A stretch of DNA of 64,000 nt from JANNUT01 sp046331425. Its GTDB lineage: Bacteria > Acidobacteriota > Polarisedimenticolia > J045. A program made the position numbers and the translations under genes. Positions within the stretch are counted from its first letter, which is position 1. Each line of letters starts with the position of its first letter. Location of the stretch: contig JAXLQU010000019.1 of assembly GCA_046331425.1 (NCBI GenBank), positions 1 through 64,000 of the forward strand. Direction: 5' to 3'. The notes below the pieces were generated by a model. It worked only from the letters and a program-made list of their open reading frames with translations. It made no database searches and had not been told where the DNA came from. Of the stretch, positions 54,413 through 62,030 are shown piece after piece.

Positions 54413-56746
54413 CTACTTCAACTTCATCAACGCGGTCTTTTGTGGGTCGACCTCGATCTTGCTAGGTGTCGCCACCAACGGGAACGACTGATCGGCAACC
54501 GGCTTGTTGATGAAGAACATCTTTGCCTCCTGTTTGCCATCGCCGTAGGTGAGCACAATCGGCACATACAGGCGCTTGAAGTGAGTCTGGTCGGTTTGCA
54601 CCGCATGGCAGACCAACGCGGGCTTACCGTCGGCGCCCGCTCCTAGCTTGGCGTCGATCGCGATCTCCGGGGTCCCTGGTTGTTTGATCCAATCGTCGAC
54701 AAACCACTGCATGTCCTGCTTGAGCAGTTGTGAGGTTGCGCGTGCAAAGCTGTCGGTGTCTATCGGTTTGTACTCGTTGTCTCTGATCAGCTTCTGCATC
54801 AAGGCAAAGTAACCCTTGTCCCCGATCCATGACCGCAGCATGTGGACCACCAACGGTCCGCGCTGATAGAGCAAACAGCGTCTGAGTTTTCCAGCATTGG
54901 CGCCGCGCAGAGTGTTGGCAGCCTCGATCGACGCGCCGCTCTCACACCAGGGCGCATAACCGGTCCAATCGGACTTCAGCGCGGTCCAACCCTTGAGCGT
55001 TCGCCCTCCCGATTTTTGTTCGTCGATCTTCGCGTATTGCAGTGCGATCCCCGACTGATACTCGGCCAACGACTCCGCCAACCAGTTGTCGAATTCACTG
55101 GCCGGCCAGACCTTGTTTCCGAACCACTGATGAGCGAGCTCGTGGGCCAGTAGCTGCGGCACCTGACGCGCACCCCAAAATGCGACCAGGTCGCTGTCGA
55201 CAACGTCTTTGACCTCTGGTGCACGCACCCTCGTGTTCACGTCGCTGAGCATCACCAATCCAGGCGGGCTGATTCCGAACTGAGTGAACTGATTTCCGGT
55301 GGGAATCTCGACAATGTCGAGTTCTTTGTAAGGGTATGGACCGAGCATGTCCTCGAACATTCTCAGGAACACTGCCGACATCTCGGCCAATTCCTTCAAG
55401 CCCACCTGGCTGGTGAGGCCGTAGCCGAGGATCCGAATCTTCTGACCCCGCTCGGTCGTTTTCTCGAGCGGTGTGTACTTCCCCATGAACAAGGCAAAGT
55501 CTTCCACCGGCGCGGTACTACTGGCGGTCATTACGTTGAGGTCGCCCTCTTCCCTGGTCGAAGTTGTCTCACCGCTGCTCACGGGAATGAACGGCTTCTT
55601 GCATCGGGCCGTGACCTCGAACGTAAAGCGCTCGCTGCGCAAACCCATCGGGCGCGGATACCAATCGAACAGGTAAAGGTCGATGTAGTTTTGCCCCCGC
55701 TCATTGTTCATCGCGGTGAACACTTCGGCGCGCGAAGCGACCGTGATGCTCAACTCCGCACCGACGGCCGGCTCGGCCCCCAAATCAATCATCAGCTCGC
55801 CATAGCGGTGCGAGTAACTCAGCGCGGTTCCGGCTTTGTCGACCACCGAGGTCACCGTGAGCGGATTGACCTTGCTGGTCCACGTCGTGGTGTCGGCCGG
55901 ATCGCGATTGTTGGCCAAGACGAAGCCCAAAACGCGTTGATTCGGCCGCTGGATCTGCAGTGTCAACGTGCTCGTGATCGTGCCCGATTTGTTGTCGGGA
56001 GTCGTGACATCCCAGACTATGTTCTTTACGGAGAAAGGCGCCACGCGTGAGGCGGCGGGGCGCTCGGCAACCTGATGCGAGAGCCCTCGTTGCGCGCGGA
56101 AGTCGTAGCCCGCCGGTTGCCAAAACACCCACAACAGTTCGCGCTCGAGTCGTACGTCGTCGAGCAAGTAACCCACGTCGGCATGCTCGCCATCGATCTC
56201 GGCGTAAGCAACTTGGCCGGGTGCGCCGTTGGTCAATATCTGGGCCGCTACGTGCTCGAAGCCAACCCCTTCGAGATTCCCCTTGGCCATTCGCTTGTCG
56301 AACCAACTGCGCGCCGATGTGCTGATCGGGGCGCTGCCGGCCGGTCCCAGATCCTCGGCCGGGAACGGCTGCGTGGTGAGCAGCATCGCGAGCCCGAACT
56401 TGTCATAGATCGACGAGTCTGAATGGCCGAGATTCTTGGCTTGCAGATCGACGTTCTTGGCCATCGTCTGCAAATCGCTCGGGTCGTCGGAACGGTAGGT
56501 GTAACGCGCGACGCCCTCGAACACGTAGCCCACCGTCTTGCCATTTCCTGCTGTCAACGGCCACAGTGTGCCCTGCTCGATCTCTAACGTGAGATCACCG
56601 ACTGTCAACGATTTTGCTGCGAGCGTGTAGCCCGCACCGGGCGTCAGAGTCCTGTAGGTCGAGAAGAGATCCTCGGCCCGCGCCACGAACGACACCGACG
56701 CACACAAACCCAACAACAATCCGGCTTGCCTGATCATTCTGTTCAT
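54413..56746 (-). CDS. M1-family zinc metallopeptidase (aminopeptidase N-like)
   Basis: 777 residues from the ATG at 56746 (AGGGAG upstream). A signal peptide (MIRQAGLLLGLCASVSFVAR) exports it to the periplasm or surface. A long N-terminal beta domain (VWDVTTPDNKSGTITSTLTL) precedes the catalytic domain. The HExxH-x18-E gluzincin site is HELAHQWFGNKVWPASEFDN, with WLAESLAEY supplying the third zinc ligand. The GAMEN exopeptidase loop of aminopeptidases is replaced by FGISPPGLVMLSDV, so exopeptidase action on free N-termini is uncertain. It is not obviously linked to its neighbours, but the zinc-ribbon gene lies upstream on the same strand. Confidence 0.92.
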   Translation of the reverse strand: MNRMIRQAGLLLGLCASVSFVARAEDLFSTYRTLTPGAGYTLAAKSLTVGDLTLEIEQGTLWPLTAGNGKTVGYVFEGVARYTYRSDDPSDLQTMAKNVDLQAKNLGHSDSSIYDKFGLAMLLTTQPFPAEDLGPAGSAPISTSARSWFDKRMAKGNLEGVGFEHVAAQILTNGAPGQVAYAEIDGEHADVGYLLDDVRLERELLWVFWQPAGYDFRAQRGLSHQVAERPAASRVAPFSVKNIVWDVTTPDNKSGTITSTLTLQIQRPNQRVLGFVLANNRDPADTTTWTSKVNPLTVTSVVDKAGTALSYSHRYGELMIDLGAEPAVGAELSITVASRAEVFTAMNNERGQNYIDLYLFDWYPRPMGLRSERFTFEVTARCKKPFIPVSSGETTSTREEGDLNVMTASSTAPVEDFALFMGKYTPLEKTTERGQKIRILGYGLTSQVGLKELAEMSAVFLRMFEDMLGPYPYKELDIVEIPTGNQFTQFGISPPGLVMLSDVNTRVRAPEVKDVVDSDLVAFWGARQVPQLLAHELAHQWFGNKVWPASEFDNWLAESLAEYQSGIALQYAKIDEQKSGGRTLKGWTALKSDWTGYAPWCESGASIEAANTLRGANAGKLRRCLLYQRGPLVVHMLRSWIGDKGYFALMQKLIRDNEYKPIDTDSFARATSQLLKQDMQWFVDDWIKQPGTPEIAIDAKLGAGADGKPALVCHAVQTDQTHFKRLYVPIVLTYGDGKQEAKMFFINKPVADQSFPLVATPSKIEVDPQKTALMKLK

Positions 56747-56789
56747 TGTTGCGCTCCCTGCACCCCAGTCACACCACGTCAACGTCAAG

Positions 56790-57272
56790 CTAAAGTTTGG
56801 GTGGCGAGTCATCGTGCTCTTCGAGACCCTCCGGGGCCTCGCCCGCGCCGTACATCTTTTCCCACTCTTCTTCCGTCAGTTCACCGACGGAGGACAACAC
56901 CTCGTTGGCAGCCGCGACATCGCGCGGCCATACCAAGAACTCGATCGGGCTTTGACTGCGGAACGGATCGGATCCGTCTTTGCGACGGGTGACGAATTGA
57001 ATCCCGGCCGATTCCAAATGCGCGGCGATCCCGCCCGCCTCGACGGCGTCCTGCGCCTCCGCCACCAACACCTGCGCGTTGGCCAGATCGACAGCGCGCG
57101 TCTGTGTGGCCTGCTCCTGCTTGGCCACGCCGATCCCTTCTGCGGTGGCGCGATCGATCAGCGGGACGTCGCACAGGTGACACGTACCGGAGGCGAGCGC
57201 GAAGGCGCCGCCGCATCGAGGGCAAAACGTGCGTGCGTCGGGATCCGAGAAGTCGAAACGGGGGTTGGCCAT
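56790..57272 (-). CDS. Zinc-ribbon protein with a DUF2007-like domain
   Basis: 160 residues from the ATG at 57272. After a polar start, a zinc ribbon is formed by TFCPRCGGAFALASGTCHLC (CxxC-x10-CxxC), residues ~16-35. Residues ~60-130 (NAQVLVAEAQDAVEAGGIAA, HLESAGIQFVTR) resemble the DUF2007 beta-alpha-beta fold seen in proteins binding small ligands or interacting with signal transducers. The acidic C-terminus (EEEWEKMYGAGEAPEGLEEH) is typical of soluble cytoplasmic proteins. The M1 peptidase gene follows after 43 bp. No function assigned. Confidence 0.78.
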   Translation of the reverse strand: MANPRFDFSDPDARTFCPRCGGAFALASGTCHLCDVPLIDRATAEGIGVAKQEQATQTRAVDLANAQVLVAEAQDAVEAGGIAAHLESAGIQFVTRRKDGSDPFRSQSPIEFLVWPRDVAAANEVLSSVGELTEEEWEKMYGAGEAPEGLEEHDDSPPKL

Positions 57273-57329
57273 GCGCGGATTGTAGCGGCCCACGCCAACC
57301 GGACGCAGCCGGATTCGTCAAGCCCGCGG

Positions 57330-58154
57330 CTAAGGCTGCGACGCGATCGCCTGGTCGAGCAGCCGATGTAGTTGAGCCTCATCGAGCTCGCCGGCGAGTC
57401 GCGCCAGGATTCGGCCGTCGCGCGCGATCAACGCCGTCCCAGGGAGCGCCGTCCCCAACCCGAACGCTTCCATGTGCTGCGTCGACGCACCGATCCAGAT
57501 CGGGAAGTTGGCGCCTTTCTGTTGCGCCAGTTGCCGGATGAACAGCCGACGCTCGAACGGTTCAACGGCGACACCAACCACCTGCACCTGCCGGGCGGCG
57601 TACTCGCGCTGCAATTTGGCGAGCATCGGCATCTCGCGCAGACATGGAGGGCAGAACGTGGCCCAGAAGTTGACCACCACCACCTGCCCTTTCAACGACG
57701 ACAGCGCCTGGAGCGAGCCGGACAGATCTTGCAGTTGCAACTCGGGCGCCATACCGGCGGTCTCGCTCTGCTGAACCGGGGCACTCATCCGCTCGATCGA
57801 ATCGACGAACAGCAGACGGGTCTTGCCGCGCGATTGCACTCGGCCGGTGACGCGCGCTCGATGCGGCACCATGTCGAGGAAGGCGTGCTTGCCCGGGTTG
57901 TAGCTGCCTGGATAGAGCAAATAAAGAACGGTGTGTTCCCCTTCGCGCACGGCCAAGGCGCGTGGCTTTCCTTTCTCGGCACAGTCCTTGGCGCACTTCA
58001 GGTCGGCCGAGGTTCCGTAGGGGGTGGTGGTCCGGTCGGCCTCCGTCCAGCATTCGGAGCAGACGACCTGGCCTTCGAACGACTGCGTGTCGTCGGCTCG
58101 CGCCGCAACGGCCAGCGGCCAGCCAAGCGCAAGAAACAACAGCCATCGCGTCAC
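57330..58154 (-). CDS. TlpA-like periplasmic thioredoxin-fold protein with Cys-rich N-terminal domain
   Basis: 274 residues from the GTG at 58154 (GGAGG four bases before). A TTG at 58187 would add 11 residues. The signal peptide is TRWLLFLALGWPLAVAARAD. The N-terminal part has QVVCSECWTEADRTTTPYGT and SADLKCAKDCAEKGKP, four Cys that look like a metal or redox site. The C-terminal thioredoxin domain has VVVNFWATFCPPCLREMPML (WATFCPPC active site). PGTALIARDGRILARLAGEL holds the cis-Pro loop. It could reduce periplasmic disulfides (TlpA/ResA-like), for example in cytochrome c assembly. The Cys-rich N-domain makes a substrate-specific role likely. It is divergent from ahcY. Confidence 0.88.
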   Translation of the reverse strand: MTRWLLFLALGWPLAVAARADDTQSFEGQVVCSECWTEADRTTTPYGTSADLKCAKDCAEKGKPRALAVREGEHTVLYLLYPGSYNPGKHAFLDMVPHRARVTGRVQSRGKTRLLFVDSIERMSAPVQQSETAGMAPELQLQDLSGSLQALSSLKGQVVVVNFWATFCPPCLREMPMLAKLQREYAARQVQVVGVAVEPFERRLFIRQLAQQKGANFPIWIGASTQHMEAFGLGTALPGTALIARDGRILARLAGELDEAQLHRLLDQAIASQP

Positions 58155-58349
58155 GCAGCCTCCGATCCAATCCGTCAAGGAATGCAAGGGTACGGTGAAT
58201 CGGGCGAAATGGGCCGTGCCGGCCTCTGAACAGTGCGGCAGCAGAGCCTCGACCGCGAGATTGGCCGATGGCAGGGTTGCCGTGACCGCAGGCTCAATCC
58301 ACGTTATCGTCTCGGATCGTTCATCAACGGTATGTCCGGCCTGATACGT

Positions 58350-58378
58350 GAGGGGAGCCGGACTCCCGTCACCCCCTC
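58350..58378 (+). promoter_or_regulatory. Weak hairpin in the ahcY leader
   Basis: GAGGGG (58350-58355) can pair with CCCCTC (58373-58378). An alternative, GGGAG with CTCCC, lies inside. I found no match to the SAH-riboswitch pattern known before ahcY in some proteobacteria, so this may simply be a leader or terminator stem. Confidence 0.2.
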
Positions 58379-58413
58379 AGCCGTCTGAAGGGCGGCACCG
58401 CAAGGAGTAGGTT

Positions 58414-59901
58414 GTGACACAAACCGCAGTTGTTCATCCGTTCGAAGCCGCCAAGAAGGCGGGGCGCGTTCCGTTCAAGGTCAAAGACCTTAGCCTCGCC
58501 GAGTTCGGCCGCAAAGAAATTCGCCTGGCCGAGCACGAAATGCCGGGGCTCATGGCAATCCGGGCCGAATACAAGGGAAAGAAGCCGCTGGCCGGCGCCA
58601 AGATCATGGGGTCGTTGCACATGACGATCCAGACCGCGGTGTTGATCGAGTCGCTGGTCGAACTCGGCGCCGACGTGCGCTGGGTAAGCTGCAACATCTT
58701 CTCGACTCAGGATCACGCCGCTGCTGCGGTCGTGGTCGGCAAGCGCGGCACCGTCGACCATCCGCAAGGAACGCCGGTGTTCGCGTGGAAGGGCGAGACG
58801 CTCGAAGACTATTGGTGGTGCACCGATCAAGCGTTGGTGTGGCCCGACGGCAGCGGCCCGACGCTTTTGTTGGACGATGGCGGCGACGCCACGCTTTTGA
58901 TTCACAAGGGATATGAATTCGAGCGCTCCGGCAAGATCCCAGCGTTCGATCCCAAGAACGATCCCGAAGAATGGGGTGTGATTCTCGATCTGCTGCGTCG
59001 TCTGCAAAAGGAGCAGCCGGGACGATTCGCCAAGGCGGTGGCTGGCCTGCGTGGCGTGAGCGAGGAAACCACCACCGGCGTGCACCGGCTGCAGCAGATG
59101 GCCCACGACGGGTCGCTGCTGTTCCCGGCAATCAACGTCAACGACTCGGTCACCAAGGCAAAGTTCGACAACATCTACGGCTGTCGCCACTCGGTGATCG
59201 ACGGATTGAATCGCGCTACCGACGTGATGCTCGCCGCCAAGGTTGCCGTGGTGTTCGGGTTCGGCGAGGTCGGCAAGGGATGCGCGCAGGCGTTGCGCGG
59301 ACAGGGCGCCCGCGTGATCGTCACCGAGATCGATCCGATCTGCGCATTGCAAGCGGCGATGGAAGGGTTCGAGGTCAAGACGCTCGAAGACGTGGTCAGC
59401 ACCGCCGACATCTTCATCACCGCCACCGGTAACAAAGACATCATCACGGCAACCGACATGGCCCGGATGAAAGACAAGGCGATCGTCGCCAACATCGGTC
59501 ACTTCGACAACGAAATCGACATGGCTGGGCTGAAGAATGTCGAGGGTATCCAGCGCATCAACATCAAGCCGCAGTACGACGAGTGGGTCTTCGCCGACGG
59601 CCACTCGGTGATGATCCTGGCCGAAGGGCGATTGATGAATCTTGGCTGCGCTACCGGCCATCCGAGTTTCGTGATGTCGGCCAGCTTCACCAATCAGGTG
59701 ATGGCCCAGATCGAACTGCACCAGAGTGCCGAGAAGTACCAAAAGCAGGTCTACATGCTGCCCAAGCACCTCGATGAGAAGGTCGCGCGGCTGCACTTGG
59801 AAAAACTGGGAGTGAAGTTGACGGAATTGACGGACTCGCAGGCCAAGTACTTGGGGATTCCGAAGAACGGTCCGTACAAGCCGGAGCACTACCGCTACTA
59901 G
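58414..59901 (+). CDS. ahcY: Adenosylhomocysteinase (S-adenosylhomocysteine hydrolase)
   Basis: 495 residues from a GTG with AAGGAG upstream. This is the long form with the extra ~40 residues seen in many proteobacteria (region FDPKNDPEEWGVILDLLRRL). The N-terminal substrate domain has PGLMAIRAEY and GSLHMTIQTAVLIESLVELG. The NAD site is VVFGFGEVGKGCAQALRG (about 274-291), with TATGNKDIITATDM and IGHFDNEID further on. The C-terminus ends YKPEHYRY, the family's conserved tail. It splits SAH to adenosine and homocysteine and so relieves product inhibition of all methyltransferases, several of which are in this window. Confidence 0.97.
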   Translation: MTQTAVVHPFEAAKKAGRVPFKVKDLSLAEFGRKEIRLAEHEMPGLMAIRAEYKGKKPLAGAKIMGSLHMTIQTAVLIESLVELGADVRWVSCNIFSTQDHAAAAVVVGKRGTVDHPQGTPVFAWKGETLEDYWWCTDQALVWPDGSGPTLLLDDGGDATLLIHKGYEFERSGKIPAFDPKNDPEEWGVILDLLRRLQKEQPGRFAKAVAGLRGVSEETTTGVHRLQQMAHDGSLLFPAINVNDSVTKAKFDNIYGCRHSVIDGLNRATDVMLAAKVAVVFGFGEVGKGCAQALRGQGARVIVTEIDPICALQAAMEGFEVKTLEDVVSTADIFITATGNKDIITATDMARMKDKAIVANIGHFDNEIDMAGLKNVEGIQRINIKPQYDEWVFADGHSVMILAEGRLMNLGCATGHPSFVMSASFTNQVMAQIELHQSAEKYQKQVYMLPKHLDEKVARLHLEKLGVKLTELTDSQAKYLGIPKNGPYKPEHYRY

Positions 59902-60206
59902 GAGGCTAGCCGTAGAAACAAAAACGACTGATGTTAGCGTCAACAACTGCCGCGAAACTGAAATTGGGCCGGTCTCTTTTGACGAAAAAGGGCCCTTGCG
60001 GAGTGGCGCTGATCTCTACGGCGCAGGCTCCTAGCCTGAGTTTTTCGCGCTTCGAGAGGTTTGTTGTGCGGTGGCGCTGATATTTCCGCGTGTTTCTTTT
60101 GGATCAAGCGCGTCCAGATGAAAGAAGCGGGGCCTACCTGTGATAGAGATTCGTTTGGCCAGAATTCTCATCAAGGAGACCCCGCCGAGTTCGAGCACAG
60201 CGTGAT
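59902..60206 (+). other. Gene-free stretch after ahcY
   Basis: It holds the terminator at 60024-60045 and an 11-bp direct repeat, GTGGCGCTGAT at 60003-60013 and 60071-60081. A GGGCC/GGCCC inverted pair lies near 59967-59992. These may be remains of insertion-sequence ends, because a transposase relic starts just downstream. No coding frame is convincing. Confidence 0.5.
60024..60045 (+). terminator. Rho-independent terminator downstream of ahcY
   Basis: CAGGCT (60024-60029), loop CCT, AGCCTG (60033-60038), then AG and a run of five T. The stem is short, but with the T-tract it is the clearest intrinsic terminator in the window. Confidence 0.5.
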
Positions 60207-60779
60207 TTGTTCTTCTCCTCCCGTCAACGCAGACCACGTAAGGATGGTGAGAATCGGCGGGTGTCCTCGCGGCACTTCTCGGCTTTGGATCCGGCGGCAC
60301 TGGAGGTTCGATTCAGCAGCACGAGTTTGACCTCGTTCGGCGGCTATCCGCTGTGGGCTCAATTCCTGGACGGGCTGGGATCCGAGCAGAAGTTCGCGCA
60401 GCATGTGGACACCTTGCGTAGCGCGAACGCCTTCACCGCTCCTGATCTGGCACGCCTCTTCATCGACACGCGAGTACTGGGCGCGGAGCGACTGCATCAC
60501 GTCGATTCACTCGACGAACCCGGCGTACACGCTGAACAGACAATCGCGCACGGCCGGAGAACCTGTGGACGCTGCCATTCTGTGGAGAACGCCGAAGGGC
60601 CGGCGTATCCCACGCCCTTGGACGCGCTGCGCGCGCCCACAGCGACCACAGGTACTGCTGCTTCCTGTTCATCGAATTTCAACTCAGAATCCACCAATCA
60701 CGGTGCCACCGAAACGGGGCAACTTCATGTTGTGTCCGATTCAGGATCACAGTCCCGAGGTGTGGTTCGCAGCGAATAA
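60207..60779 (+). pseudogene. Relic of an IS4/IS1380-like transposase gene
   Basis: The open frame holds ALEVRFSSTSLTSFGGYPLW (about 60297-60356), then LDGLGSEQKFAQHVDTL and VLGAERLHHVDSLDEPG (to about 60530). This N-terminal pattern (VRFS...LTSFGG, ...ILGAERLxHLxxL) is what I recall from IS4/IS1380-type transposases, whose full length is about 400-450 residues. After roughly 110 residues the similarity ends: the frame goes on as Ser/Thr-rich nonsense to a stop at 60779, and the DDE catalytic core is absent. It is therefore a truncated fragment. The start is not obvious either. Confidence 0.6.
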
Positions 60780-61004
60780 TCGCTCTCGAGTATTGGGTAC
60801 CATCGATCAGCTTCTGGAGCGACTGCTAATCGGATCTTGTCGAGCGTAGGATCTTGAACCTCGACGAGGGTGCCGAATCAATGCGAACACCCGAGAGTCG
60901 GCCCACGTAGGAAACCAACTCGAGACTGATTGACGCTGCCAGACGGTGGGTGTAAATCACGCTTGCTTAGGCGCCCACTCTTCTGTTGTTGGATCGGAGG
61001 AATC

Positions 61005-62030
61005 ATGAAACCACCGTCGGGCAGACGCTTTCGTCAGCCAGCATGGTGGACCATCGTCGTCGTTTCCCTGATCGCCCGCCCTCCGACTCGAGCGGACGAT
61101 CGCACTGGTTCCCCGCAACCGGTATTCGAGGCTCACATACAAAGCCTCCCGCACCCTGGCCCGCACCCCCCAATCGATTATCTGTCGCCTCCTACAATTC
61201 CATGCGATGTCGCCAACCCGCCAACGGTGACTGCCGCTCATGTCGTGAATGATCCCGGTCTTCTGGCTCGAGGAGTTACGTTGACGGCAAGCCCACCATC
61301 GGGCCAACTGCTCCGCAGCAACAACATCGGGCCATTGGCGCATCAGCCAGTGATCGCTGACATTGCGACGTGCAGCAGCGGTCAAGCCGGACTTTCCGAA
61401 TGCGTGGACACTCCAGTCGGCTTGTTCGCTTACAGTCCAGAGATGCCGAGTGCGGACTCATTCGGCGAGGTTCTCCTGAAGCCTCAAGGGACTTTTGCTT
61501 CGCTTGCTGAGCAGAGGTTCAACTTCGGACTCAGCGGCCGATACTCGACCGGCTATGGGCCCAGCGCTGTTTTCGCGCAAGTGAAGTACTTCAAAGGTTT
61601 CTTGCAGCCTTGTTTTGCGACACTCGTAGTCTTGTCTCATACCGAGTTCGCCAAGTTGACGCCAGAAGCCACGAACACCTGCAGGAGCTGCGCGGACTAC
61701 TGGGCCATTGTGCGTCCGACACCAACTACCCCGATGCCTGCGGGTTTTTGTTGGCAGGCGAGTGACTACAGCAATGATCCGCCACTGAACGGGTATTTCT
61801 TGATTCGGTCAGAGATCACCGACGACACACTGGATCAGCCGATCGTTGACGCAACGATCGCCTGGGGTTGCACCGACGGGCAAGACATCAGCAACTGCTC
61901 GAAGATCACACTTTCGCGGACTTTTCCCAACGGCGTCGGGTTTTGGAAGGTAAAAGGTCGCTGGTATCTTGAACCCCATGACGCCGGTTTCTTGATCGAT
62001 CGCTTTCGTGCCGGAGCTGCGGCACCGTGA
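61005..62030 (+). CDS. Secreted protein of unknown function
   Basis: 341 residues from the ATG at 61005 (GGAGGAATC upstream). A signal-like N-terminus (FRQPAWWTIVVVSLIARPPT) follows a basic start. Pro-rich LPHPGPHPPIDYLSPPTIPC opens the mature part. Several Cys pairs occur, for example TPEATNTCRSCADYW and CTDGQDISNCSKITLS. The fold appears beta-rich, and no motif identifies a function. Its stop overlaps the next gene's GTG, so the two are co-translated, and its role may be tied to that surface protein. Confidence 0.7.
   Translation: MKPPSGRRFRQPAWWTIVVVSLIARPPTRADDRTGSPQPVFEAHIQSLPHPGPHPPIDYLSPPTIPCDVANPPTVTAAHVVNDPGLLARGVTLTASPPSGQLLRSNNIGPLAHQPVIADIATCSSGQAGLSECVDTPVGLFAYSPEMPSADSFGEVLLKPQGTFASLAEQRFNFGLSGRYSTGYGPSAVFAQVKYFKGFLQPCFATLVVLSHTEFAKLTPEATNTCRSCADYWAIVRPTPTTPMPAGFCWQASDYSNDPPLNGYFLIRSEITDDTLDQPIVDATIAWGCTDGQDISNCSKITLSRTFPNGVGFWKVKGRWYLEPHDAGFLIDRFRAGAAAP

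Noticed and set aside
58350..58378. SAH riboswitch in the ahcY leader
   Set aside because: The leader lacks the conserved riboswitch segments known to me. Only a short generic hairpin is present.
60308..60318. GGTTCGATTC resembling a tRNA T-loop
   Set aside because: It lies inside the transposase-like reading frame (encoding VRFS), with no acceptor stem or anticodon arm around it.
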